A stretch of 64,000 bases of DNA from Clostridium sp. 28_17 (GTDB lineage: Bacteria > Bacillota > Clostridia > TANB77 > CAG-508). The notes under the pieces were generated by a model. That model had not been told where the DNA came from, searched no databases, and worked only from the letters and a program-made list of their open reading frames with translations. Both the position numbers and the translations under genes were made by a program. Numbering within the stretch: the stretch's first letter is position 1; every line of letters begins with the position of its first letter. The stretch is taken from contig MNRS01000013.1 of assembly GCA_001916065.1 (NCBI GenBank), positions 1 to 64,000 on the forward strand, read 5' to 3'. This document shows positions 63,492 to 64,000 of the stretch, one piece after another.

Positions 63492-63737
63492 CATTTTTTT
63501 GGAAAGATAATTTTTAAATTTCCAATGATATGCATCTATCATTGAAAATACTCCAAATACACAGATTACAAAACCTGTAATAAACTGCCACGGTTTTTTT
63601 ATCGGATCTGAAACAATACCTTTTGCAGTTAATATCGTTCCAAGGAATATAATTAACAGGCTGATAATATATAAGCCTATCTTTTTTATCCTCCAATCTC
63701 TTATTAATTGTTTTCTCCGTGTTGTATTATTCATCAT
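63477..63737 (-). CDS. Small two-helix membrane protein, 86 residues
   Basis: A basic N-terminus (NNTTRRKQLIRDWRIKK), two membrane helices (about 19-39 and 51-68) and a basic tail (KFKNYLSKKMKKAR). Not recognised. GGAGA precedes the start. A clear promoter lies upstream and a terminator overlaps the stop, so it is a single-gene unit. Confidence 0.6.
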   Translation of the reverse strand: MMNNTTRRKQLIRDWRIKKIGLYIISLLIIFLGTILTAKGIVSDPIKKPWQFITGFVICVFGVFSMIDAYHWKFKNYLSKKMKKAR

Positions 63738-63801
63738 ATTTGTCTCCTTTTCCGGCTATATTTTCTAGCCTTTAATCTCCTTCTACTGTTACTATACTTA
63801 T

Positions 63802-63830
63802 ATTATAACACTTTTTATTTAAAAATGCAA
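63802..63830 (-). promoter_or_regulatory. Sigma-A promoter of the 86-residue membrane protein
   Basis: TTGCAT and TATAAT, 17 bp apart on the minus strand. The leader contains a GGCTA/TATAGCC hairpin before the ribosome binding site. Confidence 0.65.
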
Positions 63831-63834
63831 AATT

Positions 63835-64000
63835 TTATCTTTCTTCCCCTAAGTTTCCCGTCTTTATCTCTTCTATTTGATTTTCTTTATACTCAACAAT
63901 TGATTTTATAAAATTTCGTTTATATCCTCGTTTTATTTTGGAATCTGTTTGTTGATTATCCATACTATCTTTCCATGTAATTCCAGTATCTATTATTTTT
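63835..64000 (-). CDS. C-terminal end of an unknown gene, cut by the window edge
   Basis: An open frame from the edge to a stop at 63835-63837. The readable part contains ITWKDSMDNQQTDSKIKRG and ends IKTGNLGEER. It is hydrophilic and basic-acidic mixed. An internal ATG at 63963 could be the start of a 42-residue protein, but no strong ribosome binding site is seen, so it is more likely a partial gene. Not recognised. Confidence 0.45.
   Translation of the reverse strand, partial: KIIDTGITWKDSMDNQQTDSKIKRGYKRNFIKSIVEYKENQIEEIKTGNLGEER

Overview
The window is one chromosomal segment of a very AT-rich (about 27% GC by eye) endospore-forming Firmicute of the class Clostridia. Evidence: a GerA-type germination operon, SpoIVA, sigma-K, YqfC/YqfD, WhiA, a T-box leader, 6S RNA, Lon-like protease, DUF3048, DUF4364 and YlbF-type proteins, and strong GGAGG ribosome binding sites. 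The short pilin-like signal GITLVALVITI and the style of the intergenic repeats recall uncultured gut Clostridia, but species placement is inference. Most of the window is ordinary core genome.

Layout: 0.1-2.8 kb, minus-strand operon of a membrane-anchored transglutaminase, a P-loop/Asp23 fusion and PlsC. 2.85-7.0 kb, plus-strand germinant receptor operon gerA-gerB-gerC plus a 59-residue D-like subunit. 7.2-15.2 kb, minus-strand rnr, secG, a membrane metallopeptidase, ylbF-like, DUF3048, ybeY, an unknown 400-residue protein, yqfD and yqfC. 15.4-21.6 kb, ldh, DUF4364, a U32 tRNA-modification protein, a DUF4143 ATPase, a coiled-coil protein and a TetR regulator. 21.8-23.2 kb, a pilin-like surface protein whose last 180 bp have a sharply different base composition, and a tiny peptide gene. 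23.4-31.7 kb, Lon-like protease, a Cys/His/Asp protein, DUF4363-YetF, a holin-like membrane protein, a UDP-sugar pyrophosphorylase and spoIVA. 31.9-38.5 kb, rlmN, hemW, whiA, prmC, an unknown protein and sigK (frameshifted near its 5' end). 38.7-42.4 kb, a small accessory island: 6S RNA, a complete candidate type I toxin-antitoxin locus, two membrane-anchored proteins, an XRE regulator and tRNA-Met, with similar short direct repeats at both ends. 42.5-54.7 kb, translation genes: cmk, asnS, proS, scpB, rpsT, gatB-gatA-gatC and T-box-controlled aspS. 54.9-64 kb, a giant cyclic beta-glucan synthase/GH94-like membrane enzyme, a small membrane protein and a truncated gene at the edge.

How the genes fit together: germination (GerABCD), mother-cell development (SpoIVA coat base, sigma-K, YqfC/D) and WhiA make this a sporulation-rich segment. 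The aminoacylation block combines AspRS, AsnRS and GatCAB, so Gln-tRNA (and possibly part of Asn-tRNA) is made by transamidation. gatCAB has its own promoter, because a strong terminator separates it from aspS.

The points most worth a second look are the type I toxin-antitoxin locus at 39.0-39.4 kb, the GC-rich 3' cassette of the pilin-like gene, the sigK frameshift, the palindromic repeat family placed between convergent genes, and the GerC protein that lacks a lipobox cysteine.
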